A DNA stretch of 64,000 bases. Source: Archilochus colubris. Lineage: Eukaryota > Chordata > Aves > Apodiformes > Trochilidae. Every line of letters starts with the position of its first letter. Within the stretch, counting starts at the first letter, position 1. The position numbers were made by a program, and so were the translations under genes. Under the pieces are notes generated by a model. The model saw only the letters and a list, made by a program, of their open reading frames with translations, did not search any database and was not told the origin of the DNA. Location: positions 18,608,401 to 18,672,400 of the forward strand of contig CM041086.1 in the NCBI GenBank assembly GCA_023079485.1, given 5' to 3'. Below, in pieces: positions 53,175 to 64,000 of the stretch.

Positions 53175-53189
53175 AGAGAGAGAGAGAGA
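53175..53189. repeat. Short (AG)n tract
   Basis: About seven AG dinucleotides in a row. Confidence 0.85.
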
Positions 53190-53432
53190 TGGTTTTGCAC
53201 TGAGCAACAAACTAGTTTCTTTCTCTCTCCTCCCCATCTTACATCCTCAGCATGAGGTGTTTCTTCATTTCTTCTCCAATTGTTTTGCAGTCTCTACTGC
53301 TGCCAGTCACACTTTCACTTATGGGTCACCAGACTTGAAAAACAGAGGGGGCACACAGCAGTTGGCATAAAACCAACTAAATAAGTTGATTTTCTTTTTC
53401 CAGCTGGTGTCAACAATATCTTAATGAATAAA

Positions 53433-53459
53433 TATAGTTGAGGCAAATTATAGTTGAGG
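53433..53459. repeat. 16-bp-period imperfect duplication
   Basis: The 11-mer tatagttgagg occurs at 53433 and again at 53449, a period of 16. Confidence 0.7.
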
Positions 53460-53805
53460 ACAAACACAATGTGGGATAGCTGCAACTATGCCATTTATCT
53501 GCTCCCAACAACAGAAAATATTACACTTCTAATAGATTCAGCATGTCATAATGAAGCCCTGATCCTAACTGGCCTTTGGATGCTGTCATAATCCAAAGTG
53601 ACACCATATATTTTTGGTTTTAAATTAAGTTTCTGATTCATGCCCCCCCCCTGTTATTGGCAAGACCACACGAACACGACAGAAATAAACTCTGTGACCT
53701 CCACACCAGCAGGGGATCTGTTTTAGGTTGTGCTCACAGAGCAGAAATGGGAGAAGGGGGAGACAAGAAGCAGCACTTCAGACTTGAGTCTTTCTCCTCC
53801 ACCCC

Positions 53806-53829
53806 ACCTTAGCCTGTACCTTAGCCTGC
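53806..53829. repeat. 12-bp tandem duplication
   Basis: accttagcctgt is followed directly by accttagcctgc, one mismatch in the last base. Confidence 0.8.
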
Positions 53830-54130
53830 TGCAGAGCCTGCAGGGCTCCCTTCTGGCTAAAGCTGCAGTTTGTTTCAGTGTCATCTCTCAACACATTTCC
53901 AAATTGTACAAAACAAACACCATTAGTCTATTATTTCGTACAATCTCAAGCTACGTGTCAGAGTGCAAGCTACTGTCAAGCAGGCGAGCTCTAAATGTCT
54001 TTCTAAACAGAAATTACTTTGTTGAATAGAAAGCATTTCAGAGCCAAGGAATGATCATGTTTATTTTCTTATCTCCTTGATGAAACACAACTGATTTCTC
54101 TTACGTTCAAAGAGATTTTGCTCAGAGAGC

Positions 54131-54154
54131 TTTTCTTTTTTTTTTTTTTTTTTT
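54131..54154. repeat. T-rich tract with a 19-nt T run
   Basis: ttttc is followed by 19 uninterrupted T residues. Confidence 0.9.
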
Positions 54155-56442
54155 GAGACTGCAACTCAACATTCCCATTAGGTTCTTCTTGCAGTTTAAA
54201 CTTTTGCCAGCAAAAGACAGAGAAACCTGCAAGGTGTGGTGTGATGCACGTCCAGGAGGTCTCTCAAACCATATGTTTCTAATGGTTCTAATCTATGATG
54301 AAATCAATTGAAGAGAACAAAAGCTTTGTGGAGGGAGAAAAGAACTTTATCTAGAAATACAAGCAAATTCAATAAAGTGTCATTTTCTGAGACATTTAAA
54401 AGGAGCTGTATCTGCCAGCAGGTGCTAAACAGAGGAAAGCCTTACCCAGTGATTAGTTCCTCCCCACCAGCACACAGATCCATAGAGTCTGGTCCTCACT
54501 CACAAGGTTGGTGAGCAGTTTTTCTAGCAGAAAAATAGAAAAGAATTTGCCTTTAAAAAAAAGATAAATAAGACAGACAACAAGAAAGACCCTCCCAAAA
54601 AAACCTCCCATGTCCTTCAAAACCCTTTAGAAGTCCAGTGGTCAGTCTTTTCATATTTCCAGTTGTGGGAGTGTTGAGAATTGCAGGGCAATGGGCAGGT
54701 TTGAACTGTGTGCCTGTATGATGTGACACACTGGTTTGTGCAGAGGTGTAGGTTAACTGACAGAGAGGTACAGGATTTGTCATGATGGTATCACAACGTT
54801 TTAGGGGACTACAACAATCTGCAACTGCTGTGCCTCAGGTACACCAGTTCAAACCAGTAAGAACACTTTTCAGAACAACCATGCATAGAAGAAAAAAATT
54901 ACACTCTGGGTTATTCCATAATGGCCCCAGATGACAAATTTTAGGATCCCACATACAATATCCTACACCAGGCTCTCAGAACAATATCTACATCTGAGCT
55001 ATCTGCCTGTAGCACTCCCCTGGATGTGGTCTTTTGGCACTGGTGTCCCACCTCTCTGCCAACACAGCCTCCCTGGACCCAGGCAGCTCCTCTGTGTCAC
55101 TGTGTCACCCTTTGCCTGGCTCTGTGCTGGGTCTGCACCCCTCTGCTGCCCAGGGGAAGGTGCAAAAATGTCTGTGGCCCTTCCTCTAGGCCATCCTGGA
55201 TTGAGGACATTACTCTCATGTGCACCAGAGCAGAAGGACAGTGCCTGGTGATGGCAGAGAGGCACCATTAAAAAAGTGTAGGGAGGAGATAGGTCTGCTG
55301 GCTCCCTGTGCTGTGAGCCTCTCCCTGCTGCATCCCTGGAGAAGCCCGGCCCAGTCTCACCAGGGAAGGGGATGAAAAGGATCTCCAGCTTATTTTGCTA
55401 CATCACAGCACATTCCTAGGACCCCAGCCCTTAAGGGCTGCACAGAACTTGCTGTGTATTCCACTCATTTGGCTGTCTCATTAAACACTACGTCTGGCAA
55501 ATTATGCCTGCCTTAGGCCATGTCTACACTGTAAAGCTTTGCCAGGGTTTTGCACACCCAAGGTCAGCTCAGGGCACAGCAAATGCACATCCTGTAGCTG
55601 ACAGTGTTACAGCAGTGGGTCTCCAGGGACTGATAGCAACACAGCTCACATCAGTGTAATTTCTGCTGCTTAGGAAGGTGAAGTCCCTAGCCCAGCATAA
55701 AACCTTCTGACAATACATACTGTGCCTCCATAAGGCAGTCTGTCTTTGTAGCCACAGCACAATAACTAGGTTTTTGCTGGGTGCCCAAGACCTACTAATT
55801 GCAGGTTCTACTTGTACAGTCCCATCTGGCTTCTCTTTGTTCACCTTCTCTTCCTTATACACCATACAGCTCCCCAGTCTTTACTTTGGGTAAGACTCAC
55901 TGTTGCCTCAGGATGTAACAGAAATTCTCCGTGAATTTTTCATGTTGTGTTTACAAAATACACAGGTTAAAACATGCTTTTGGAGCTCCAGTTTCTTGCA
56001 GATATCAACTATATGAAGGCTCTTTTTGTTAAAAATATTATCAACGTTTCACAGGGGGGAGACATGTTCAATACCAAGAATGCAAACTGCTGGCAGCCAA
56101 GGGAGTCAGTGATAGGCAAAGAGGGCAACACCAGGGCTTTCAGACTGTCACTGACACATCATGACAAACATTCCCAAACATGTTCTGTGCAAAATAAACT
56201 GTGCCCTTTCTCCTTAAAATAAACATCCTTGATATACTTACTGAAACCAGGAATGTGCCATTACTAATGATAATATAGTGCAGGAGACAGCTTTTCTTAA
56301 GGCTTACCCAAAATATTTTTGCTGCTTCATCAGATGTAATTGTTAGACCTCACCAAACCCTGAGCTGTGGTGCACCTGTTTTCTCTCAGACACATCTTAT
56401 TTTTCTTCCTTGGAAGTCCCAGCTGGCATCCAGGTTTTCTTA

Positions 56443-56474
56443 AATTGCTACCAGAGCTAATTGCTACCAGAGCA
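56443..56474. repeat. 16-bp tandem duplication
   Basis: aattgctaccagagct is followed directly by aattgctaccagagca, differing only at the last base. Confidence 0.9.
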
Positions 56475-57561
56475 ATGCCCCAGAAGATGGGGAGCTGCTT
56501 TGTGTGATGAAAGGTGAAGAAATAGGTGGACTCAAGTTGACCAAAATGGCCAACGAGATAGCAAGAGATGGTGCTAACATCAGCACAGGGGGGAAGAAAG
56601 GGGAGAGCAGCTGGAGCCAGGCAGGCAACCACAGGAGTTTCAGGGGCTTTTACCTGGGGCTGCTCAAAGCAGGAAAATTTCAGAGAGGCTCAGGGGAGAA
56701 AGGAGTAGCTTGGGGCTGGTAAAAAGCTGGCAAACAGGTGGTTCTGTTGGGAGTCGCTCAGCTATGAAATCATAAACTCAGGGAAAATACCTACTGAAGC
56801 CCAGATTTGCTCCACCTGAAGGCACAGAAGGCAGGCTGTTTTCTTCATTTGTTTTTTTATTTTATTATTGCTTTTGCTTGTTCGGATGCTCTGTGCTATT
56901 ATACCCATATTATTTTTGAGAGGTTTCTCATTTCAGTAGATATTTATTTCAGTTTAATGGGATGGCTTCTCAGACACTGCACACTCAGGCACTGGTTCAC
57001 CAACAGAGAAATTAATTTTTCACTAACAGAAAAATTAATCTCACACTAGTAACTCCAGCAAACCCAGCAGCAGAAATAGCAAATGGCAAAAGCTAAGAAT
57101 AGACAATGGTTTTGGACTTGCATCCACTTTGGGAAGAGAAATGGTATTCAACTTGCCCAGCAAACTCACAACTTGGCAAGTGCTTTGTTGGAACACTTGC
57201 AGAGAAATTATTGACCACAACACTCTAAGTCTTGTTAAAAACAGCAGTAACAACAAAAAAACCCACCAGCAGCAACCTATTATAAGAGCCTATACTAAAA
57301 TAATAATTATCATTTCAAAAATTAAGTAAATCTGGGCAATTTTATGCACACACAATAGAGAGCCTGCTTCCCTGTGACAATCATCTCAAGATGCTATATC
57401 AACATTTTCACGCTCTGGCTTCAGTAACCATATCAGGAAATCAAACAAATACTGTCCCATGTGTGCAGTGAACTTCTTTCTTCTTGCAACAAGCAAACAA
57501 GAATTATTTTCTTAACAAACATACAACAGACAAGAGTGCTACAGAGGGAGATCAGAGGTCT

Positions 57562-57615
57562 AAGAAAGAAAGAAAAACCAAACCAAACCAAACCAAACCA
57601 AACCAAGCCAAACCA
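57562..57615. repeat. (AAAG)n then (AACCA)8 microsatellite
   Basis: A short AAAG tract (57562-57576) runs into eight AACCA pentamers from 57576 to 57615, the seventh being AGCCA. Compound microsatellites of this sort are often polymorphic. Confidence 0.93.
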
Positions 57616-58490
57616 GCAGTGATACTGATGAAAATGAGGTTGGGGAGATGTAACTGAATGTCTTCTGCCTTCCAGTCACAAGTGGCTGGAATTTTGTGTA
57701 CTGCTGGTGTTGCACAGAGGTGGCCTTGCAAGGTGCTGTGTGCATGGGATCACCTCAACAGCAACTGAGATGAGCACTTCAGGCTGCTAGGGGAGCCTTA
57801 GGAAATACCTAGAAGTAATAAAGGTGGGCAAATAGTTGCAGCAGAGATCTAGAAGCTCAAAATACCCAGTCAAGGCCAGCTAGGACTTCCCTTTAGGGAT
57901 TCAATCTCAAGAAGAAAACAGTTCTGCTTGAGAAAACTCCCAGACTAATAAATACCAAGACTTGGTATTTTTCAGCAAATGCAGTGCTTGGGGGATTTCA
58001 GGGAGTATCACTGTAAAGCCTGTACTGCAGGGGATGCTCCCTGTCTGCAAACTTACAAAGTACATTAAAGCATAACATGTATTATAAGGGACAAAATTTG
58101 ATGAAAGCCTCAGTCCCACCACACTAAACACAAGTAAACATGCAGTAACCATTTAAAGATTTAAAATGAGATTCAGGGAAATGCTCATTCTCTGCTTTCA
58201 CTTTCAGGAAAGGCAAAGACAAAAAAAATCTTCAGGGGAATTAAGGGGGAGGGGGCAGTTCTTCCCTAGACATTCAAATATATCTCCCAGGCAGCACAAA
58301 AAAAATGTTGGTATTCTGTACCACCCAGTGCCTGCCCACTTCTCTGCTTGATTACCCCGATAAATCAGAAAACCTGTTTGTTACAGGCTCTCCTTCCATT
58401 ACAGCTGTTGCTCTGGTTAACATCTCCTGAATCATCCAATTCATCAGGATCACATCCAGGGGGTTTTAATCCTTTGATTTTTTAACTTAC
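57616..58490. other. Unique DNA, no gene seen
   Basis: Short frames only and no recognised repeat. A three-run G-rich stretch lies near 58227-58256 but lacks a fourth run within quadruplex spacing. Confidence 0.5.
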
Positions 58491-58594
58491 TTTGTTCTGA
58501 ATTTTTCGCTTCATCCCCTTACTGACAGAGGAACTGGATAAAGATAAATAAGTCAGAGTAGCATTGTTTTCCTCCCCCGCTTTTTATTTTGCAA

Positions 58595-58619
58595 GGGGAA
58601 GAGGGAGGGGGGCAGAGGG
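58595..58619 (+). other. Canonical G-quadruplex motif
   Basis: Four G runs (4, 3, 6 and 3 residues) separated by loops AAGA, A and CAGA fit the G3+N1-7 rule on the plus strand. It is the only motif meeting that rule that I found by eye in the window. Confidence 0.85.
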
Positions 58620-59804
58620 TAGCTCTCCATTTCACAGTTCTTTAGTGGTATCACTCAGCATTGATGGTGCAGCCTGAAATTTGAAGAGTCTGAAACCCAG
58701 TGCTGAACTTCTGATATACAGTTATCCCTATTGTGTTCTCCCAGTCATAAAAATTCCATCTTTGAAAAATGTATATTAAGGAGACAGATAGCTTGGTGGC
58801 TTATTCCAAGCCCTCCATCACCACGATGCCTTTCAGTACTAATTTCTGTGAAAGGAACAAAACTGGGAATTGAGTTACAACTGAAGTGTAACTGCTACAT
58901 AAATTATAGAGAGTGTCAAAGCTGGAAAGGAAAATGGGGAACATGGTAGGTCAAATGCTTGCTAATGGGCTAGTGAGTCATTCACCTGCTCAAATCAAAA
59001 TCAGACCTGGAAGGACAAGAGAGAACAAAAAAGGCCAAGCCATTGGGTTAGGTTAACTTGCTGCATTACTGGCAAGTGAAGAATATGAGGAGACCAGATG
59101 GCTTTCAGAACACAACCCCTGGGACTTCAGCAGCAAGGCCTCCTCCTCCTCCCCAGGGAGGGCTGAAGCAAACAAATGCTAATTCCTTGCTGAAGCAACT
59201 TAACATCATCCTCTGCCTGCCCAGTGCCCAGCATAGGGGAATCCTGGTCTCTCAGCAGCATCATGATGAAATAAATCATAACACAGCCTGGAACTAGAGG
59301 GAAGACACCACTCTCCTAAGGTTTTAGTTCATTCTTACAAAATAGCACATACAAAAATATGAGAAAAGAGGAATGACAACTAAACCTCAGATTGTTCCAT
59401 GATTTTACCATTGACGTGACACTCTTTGTTTTCAAAATCAGATATGAGCCCTACAGAGATTCCTGAGACTGAGTTGACTTACTTGCAGGACAAAGGACTT
59501 CAAAACCAAATACAGACTATTCATATGAGCAAAAAAATGAACTTTGACAGAGAAGGAACATCTCTAATATTTTACATACCTTATGTTGGATAAGACTCAC
59601 ACCAGTGATCAAAAATTCTTTAAGAAAAAACATCACAACTTTCCTATTCTATCATCCTCACTTGCTCTTTTCCATCTATTTTTCTTTCTTTCAATAATGG
59701 CAAAACCTTATGGCATTACAAGAAATAATTTTATTGACCAATACAATGGATTCAAGGTCTGAATCCAAGGTTACCAAATGTACCAAAGTACCTGTCTAGC
59801 CATA
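58620..59804. other. Unique DNA, no gene seen
   Basis: Frames are at most about 80 codons, without domains or splice flanks. No recognised repeat. Confidence 0.5.
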
Positions 59805-60092
59805 TTATGCCAGAAGGAAAACACCTTTAATTATTGAGTTCCTATAAGTATAATCAAGGATTTTGCTTATTAATTTCTCAAGAGCCACTAGGAAAAGAAA
59901 AGTCTGTGGTGCCAACAGAAGTACAATTTCTGGCCTCTTATATTTAAGGTAGAGAAAGGCAAAGAGAACAGGAATAAAAAAAAGAAAATAATAAAGCACA
60001 TACAGAAGCCTTCCTTGAAAAATCTGGTGTTTGCTGTAGAAAGATTGAAGTAGCTGCTTTTGATTGAATTTATCTGGTGCATTAACACTCAT
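59805..60092 (-). CDS. Small ORF, 95 aa, two hydrophobic segments (hypothetical)
   Basis: The frame starts at ATG 60092-60090 and stops at a TAA at 59805. An in-frame TAG lies about six codons upstream, so this ATG would be the true start if it is translated. The N-terminal third is polar (SVNAPDKFNQKQLLQSFYS). Residues about 30-49 (LYVLYYFLFFIPVLFAFLYL) and 59-70 (LLLAPQTFLFLV) are hydrophobic, separated by KYKRPE, suggesting a two-pass membrane peptide. AT-rich DNA produces such hydrophobic frames by chance, I recognise no family, and no promoter is evident. Most likely not a gene. Confidence 0.12.
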   Translation of the reverse strand: MSVNAPDKFNQKQLLQSFYSKHQIFQGRLLYVLYYFLFFIPVLFAFLYLKYKRPEIVLLLAPQTFLFLVALEKLISKILDYTYRNSIIKGVFLLA

Positions 60093-63000
60093 AGGAAGTA
60101 TTTTGCTCTAAAGGCTGTGAGTTCCTGCACTGATTGAACACCATCCTCCAAGAAGCTGAAGTCAGTGGAACTGCTCAAGAAAGACACTTAAAAGTTTTGA
60201 GGAATGCACCTGTATTCCACAAATGACAGGATGGGAATTATCTCCTTGAACAATTTAAATCAGTCAGCTTCTGAGTTAAAACTAATGTCATTAGGATAAT
60301 ATGTGAGAGAGTAATGAATAAAGCAGCAACACACACCCTCTACCCATAGTACTTTCATTTAATCTTGTAGTCTTTCAAGAAAACACAGAGTACACTGCAA
60401 ATGCTGCTGCTTGATGAGCCTGTTATTCACAGAGCATTGGATCAATTTGTACAGTGGATAAACTCAGGCAACAAATCAGCTGACTGAAATATTTTCAAAC
60501 ACAGCTTTGGTTAAGTAACCTACATCCCAGCAGCATGGAGGACCCAGAGCTTTTAGTGCACTGAATAATGAAGATTGACTGATTGAAGGTAAATAAAGAG
60601 CAACATTCCCACTCCCAATCTCCAAGTGGCTGACTGAGAAGACTCTGCTGGTCTCAAGACAAGAGAGGGTGCCCTCCCTTTGTCAGCAAATACCACCTGC
60701 TTGAAGAAAATTCACTCAAAGAGATTCAAAAGTAGCAGCACTGTGTACCACCTCCAGCTGAAGGGGACAAACCTAGGCCAGGGCCAAATGGAATCTGTAA
60801 GAAGAAGCAAGAACCACACCAAGGGAGACAAAAATGTGGCAGATAGAAAGGTAACATAAATAACCCAGAAGGAACATTTCTCAGGCTATGATTAAGCTTG
60901 GGCTAAGAAACAGAAGTGGCATTGCTCAGAAAACAGGTTGGAAAAGATGACACTGTTTTTAGAATTGCTTGTTGAAAAGAAACAAAATAAAATTTAAAAA
61001 AAAGTCAAATTGCAACACATCCCTGAATTCCCAACTTCAAAAATAGAGACTGGACTTGGTAAAGGTCACTATTATTCCTAATAAAACAGGAAAGACTTTT
61101 TGCTTTTATGTCTATAATTAGACTTCAATGGAAAGTTACATTGTAAGCTCAAGAAAATTGCCAAATTTCAATATAATTTGAAGAATAGAACAATCTTTAT
61201 TCAAGCCTGCTCTGGACACGTGTTATATTTTAACAAGTACTTTGCACTGGAAAAGTTCACAGTCATGGCAAAGTTTTAGTACTTTGGAACCAGCTATTTC
61301 AAAATATGCAGAGAAACAGATCACTGTAAAAGAGACATCAAAAGTTTTACCTTGAAGTTGCTGCCTACCTCCATGCCCTCCACCTGAGGGACTGCTTACT
61401 TTGCAGTCCTCCATGAAAGCCACTGGCTCATGGAGGCCTCAGTGGGTGTTGGGTCCTCATCACATCATCATCATAATTTTGTACACTTGGCAGTCTCTCT
61501 TCCAAGGAAGTCAGAACACACTTAGCTCAGATATTGAATTTCCTTTCACCTCTCCAGAGTATGGTCCTTCCAACCCAGGGTTAAGCTTGTTTGCAATTCA
61601 TGGGGAAAGGGAACGCTGCTATTGCTGTTGTCTGCACTCTGCATGGCTTGTGAACAAAGAACTCTGGTTTCTAGGGCTCTTGCAACTCTTTAAACAGTCA
61701 CTCCCTAAAAGAAAATTTCCTGAAATCTGACCCTCAGATCTGAACCTCTTGAAAACTGGGGGATGAACAGTCGGGACTTAAATCCTCTAAACCAAGTATC
61801 ATGCTGCTTTGGTTTGAATCTACCCAGATCTTGATTCAGAGGAAACCCAGATCCAATTCCAGCAATGCCAAAACAGTCTTAACAAGACTCAACCCAACCT
61901 GACAGGACCAGCCATCAAGGAGAAAAGTTACTCCTGCAAGATTTCTGCCATCTTCTAACCAAATCTTCAAAGATCCAAGAAAAGATTTCAGCAGCCAATA
62001 ATGTCAGCCTCAGCCAGATCAGCATGGACACACAGCCCCAAGCTAAACATCCCCTCTTCAGGAGCCCTGCAGCCCCACAGCACAGAGAGCTGGACACTCC
62101 TGCAATCAACAAAGCCATAAGCACTTCATTAAAATTTGCTGTATCTATCTTCCCCCTTGCTTGAACATAGTAGTAATGTTGACATGTACTTTAATGCTAT
62201 GTACTACTACAGGCATTCCATAAACACCTAATACTGCTCAAAAGACCTTTATGAAAGTTTAAATATAGCTCCCATTCTCTGCTACTTTCCACCAGGCAAA
62301 GAGATTCTCTCCTGAGGCGGTTTGGATTTTCCAGACAGTCGGGGTCTACACTGGGCTACAGACAAGAAACTGAACTTTGGGAGCTCTGCAGCAGTCCCTC
62401 CAGTCATCATAAAACAGCTTTGATGGGATCAAAAGGAAGCTGTATTAGATGGGACTCCTGGGAAGTTACATCAGACCTGTATTCGCTCAGAGAAGGTCAG
62501 CAAGTCAGAGGGTTCAGAAACAGTATGCAAAACATGGCACACATTGCAGGGTGTGGATAAAGAGGAAGGATCTTTCATAAGAAAGAAAAATAATTGACAT
62601 GGCATATTTCATCTGACTACAATTTTTTCCCTATTTCCTGGAGAAACCCAAGCACAGAGGGAGATAACAATTTGCACACATTTGTGGACAGCAAGTGTAT
62701 TGGAACACATATCTTGGTTTGCAGGACACATCCCCTCTCCCTTCCTCAGTGGGCTGTTTCTCCATGGCCTGGAAATGGAAGCACTGGAGACTCTACACTG
62801 CTAAGTCTCCTGCTTTCCCCTCTTACTGTGTTTATATTTGTTACCCAGTTCCTTGAAAACTGAAGTGTTTCTAACTGCTGGTTTTTTAACTCACAAGTCT
62901 GCATGGTTCCAACTAGCTGCAAGTATATTTACAGCCTGGAGTTTATTGGTTGGTCAGAGATAGACAGGAGATTGTAGTGTGGAAGGAGCAGGGCTCCTGG

Positions 63001-63149
63001 CTGGTTTCCCAAGGAAGAGGTGGATCCTCCATTCTGGCACACCCAACACCTGTTGAGGGACACTGATCTCATAGGGTAACCTCCTGACACTCCCTGAAGA
63101 GATGGCCTTATAGATTTGAAAGCACTAGCAAGGCCAACATCTATTTCAA
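60093..63149. other. Unique DNA, no gene seen
   Basis: Frames up to 109 codons with no domain. The last 200 bp before the CR1 could be a more diverged part of the same element but could not be matched by eye. Confidence 0.45.
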
Positions 63150-63965
63150 CTTCTTGGCAGAAAATCAGTACTAAAAAGTGGAAGGTGCTGCACCTGGATT
63201 GGGGCAACCACTGGTATCAACTGAGACTGGGGGATGAAGGGACTGAGAGCAGCCCTGCAGAGAGGGACTTGGAGATATTGGTGATTGAAAAGCTGGACAT
63301 GAGCCTGCAACATGACCTTGCAGCCCAGAAAGTCAACTGTGTCCCAGGCAGCATCAAAAGCAGCATGACCAGAAGGTCAAGGGGGGAGATCTTGCCATTC
63401 TACTCTACTCTACTCCACTCCACTCTACTCTTCTCTACTCCACTCCACTCTGATAGGACCCCACCTGGAGTACTGAGTCCAGCTCTGAAATCCTCAGCAC
63501 AGAAAGGACATGAAGCTGTGGGAGCAAGTCCAGAGGAGGCCATAAAAATGATCAGGGGGCTGGAACACCTTTCCTGTGAAGAAAAGGTGAGACAGTTGGG
63601 GTTGTTCAGCCTGGAGAAGAGCAGGTTCTGAGGAGATCTTATTGCAGCCTTAAAGGGGAGTTGTAAGAAAGATGGGGCAAACTTTTTAGAAGCACCTCTT
63701 GCCATAGGACAAAGGGTGATGGTTTTAAACCAAAAGAGGATAGGCTTAGACTAGATAAAAGGAAGAATTTTCTTTAAATGAGGGTGGTGAAACATTGGCC
63801 CAGGTTGCCCAGAGAGGTGGTAGAAGCATTATCCCTGAAACATTAAACTTCAACTAGATCAGGTTGCTCAGAGCCCTGTCTAATCTGAAGATGCATTGCC
63901 CTGGGGGTTGGACTAGATGACCTTTAAAGGTCCCTTCCCACCCAAACTATTCTATGATTCAATGA
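63150..63965 (+). mobile_element. CR1 LINE fragment, plus strand, about 0.8 kb
   Basis: Starts near the end of the reverse-transcriptase domain (aagtggaaggtgctgcacct, giving KVLHL in translation). It continues through LGDEGTESSPAERDLEILV, EKLDMS and KMIRGLEHLS to LGLFSLEK, then the 3' UTR (cattggcccaggttgcccag, ggttggactagatgac), and ends at attctatgattc. The frame is broken by a premature TGA at 63629-63631 and by a 50-bp pentanucleotide array at 63400-63449, so it is a dead, 5'-truncated copy. The trailing (AAAAC)n text at 63966-63986 follows the terminus. The left edge is uncertain by some tens of bases. Confidence 0.93.
63400..63449. repeat. Pentanucleotide array with 25-bp higher-order unit inside CR1
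   Basis: Ten pentamers of the CTACT/CCACT type. Read as 25-bp blocks, units 1-5 (CTACT x3, CCACT x2) and units 6-10 (CTACT, CTTCT, CTACT, CCACT x2) differ at only one base. It sits where CR1 normally reads a short ctactctgctc, so it evidently grew from that seed. Confidence 0.93.
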
Positions 63966-63990
63966 AAAACAAAACAAAACAAAAAAATCC
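63965..63990. repeat. (AAAAC)n tail after CR1
   Basis: aaaaacaaaacaaaacaaaa follows the CR1 terminus directly and shades into A-rich sequence; possibly seeded at insertion or by later slippage. Confidence 0.8.
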
Positions 63991-64000
63991 CAAACACCAA

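Larger units (their letters stand above)
49812..57560. other. Unique DNA, no recognised gene or transposon
   Basis: Frames reach at most 130 codons, with no domain. A patch at 51590-51790 has several CpG sites and a 95-codon plus-strand frame without recognisable features. A canonical-looking poly(T) and three small tandem duplications are listed separately. The rest reads as intergenic or intronic DNA. Confidence 0.5.

Noticed and set aside
53696..53720. Second CTCF-like word (ccagcaggggatctg)
   Set aside because: Only the first ten core positions match; the GGCGC part is absent.
58227..58256. G-rich stretch near 58240
   Set aside because: Only three usable G runs within quadruplex spacing.
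63400..63705. 101-codon minus-strand frame
   Set aside because: Antisense shadow of the plus-strand CR1 and its pentanucleotide array.

Overview
The window looks like 64 kb of bird nuclear DNA, most likely from a songbird (passerine). It is AT-rich, CpG-poor single-copy sequence with only a few transposon copies. Three are fragments of the CR1 non-LTR retrotransposon, the dominant bird LINE, with the usual 5' truncation and a 3' end close to ATTCTATGATT. The fourth is a solo retroviral-type LTR that resembles songbird endogenous-retrovirus LTRs as I remember them. Repeat families were recognised from memory, not by a database search.

No complete protein-coding gene, rRNA, tRNA, CRISPR array or bacterial-type operon could be supported. 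The longest uninterrupted reading frames (139-195 codons) fall in locally GC-richer patches or inside repeats, and none has a recognisable domain. The window is best read as intergenic or deep intronic DNA. Three short segments have an internal-exon layout (pyrimidine tract, AG, open frame, strong GT donor): 9135-9252 (+), 49274-49368 (+) and 35825-35938 (-). The last is the best: 114 nt, symmetric phase, with a very strong acceptor. All are unproven and the parent gene is not recognised.

Layout. 1-9.4 kb: unique AT-rich DNA, with a weak exon candidate at its right end. 10.5-10.8 kb: a perfect 125-bp tandem duplication. 12.9-13.1 kb: a patch dense in homeodomain, POU and forkhead-like words. 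23.0-23.8 kb: a CpG-dense block next to a degraded CR1 (+). 26.3 kb: a 28-nt T run. 28.5-29.1 kb: a CR1 (-). 32.0 kb: a CTCF-like site. 35.8-35.9 kb: the best exon candidate. 48.6-49.2 kb: the solo LTR (-) with an intact TATA box, followed by a plus-strand exon candidate. 57.6 kb: an (AACCA)n microsatellite. 58.6 kb: a canonical G-quadruplex motif. 59.8-60.1 kb: a small ORF with two hydrophobic segments. 63.1-64.0 kb: a longer CR1 (+) carrying a pentanucleotide array arranged as a 25-bp duplicated unit.

No new multi-gene system is visible. The most informative observations are the fresh-looking 125-bp duplication, the microsatellite born inside a CR1 reading frame, the LTR that keeps promoter features, and the minus-strand exon candidate.
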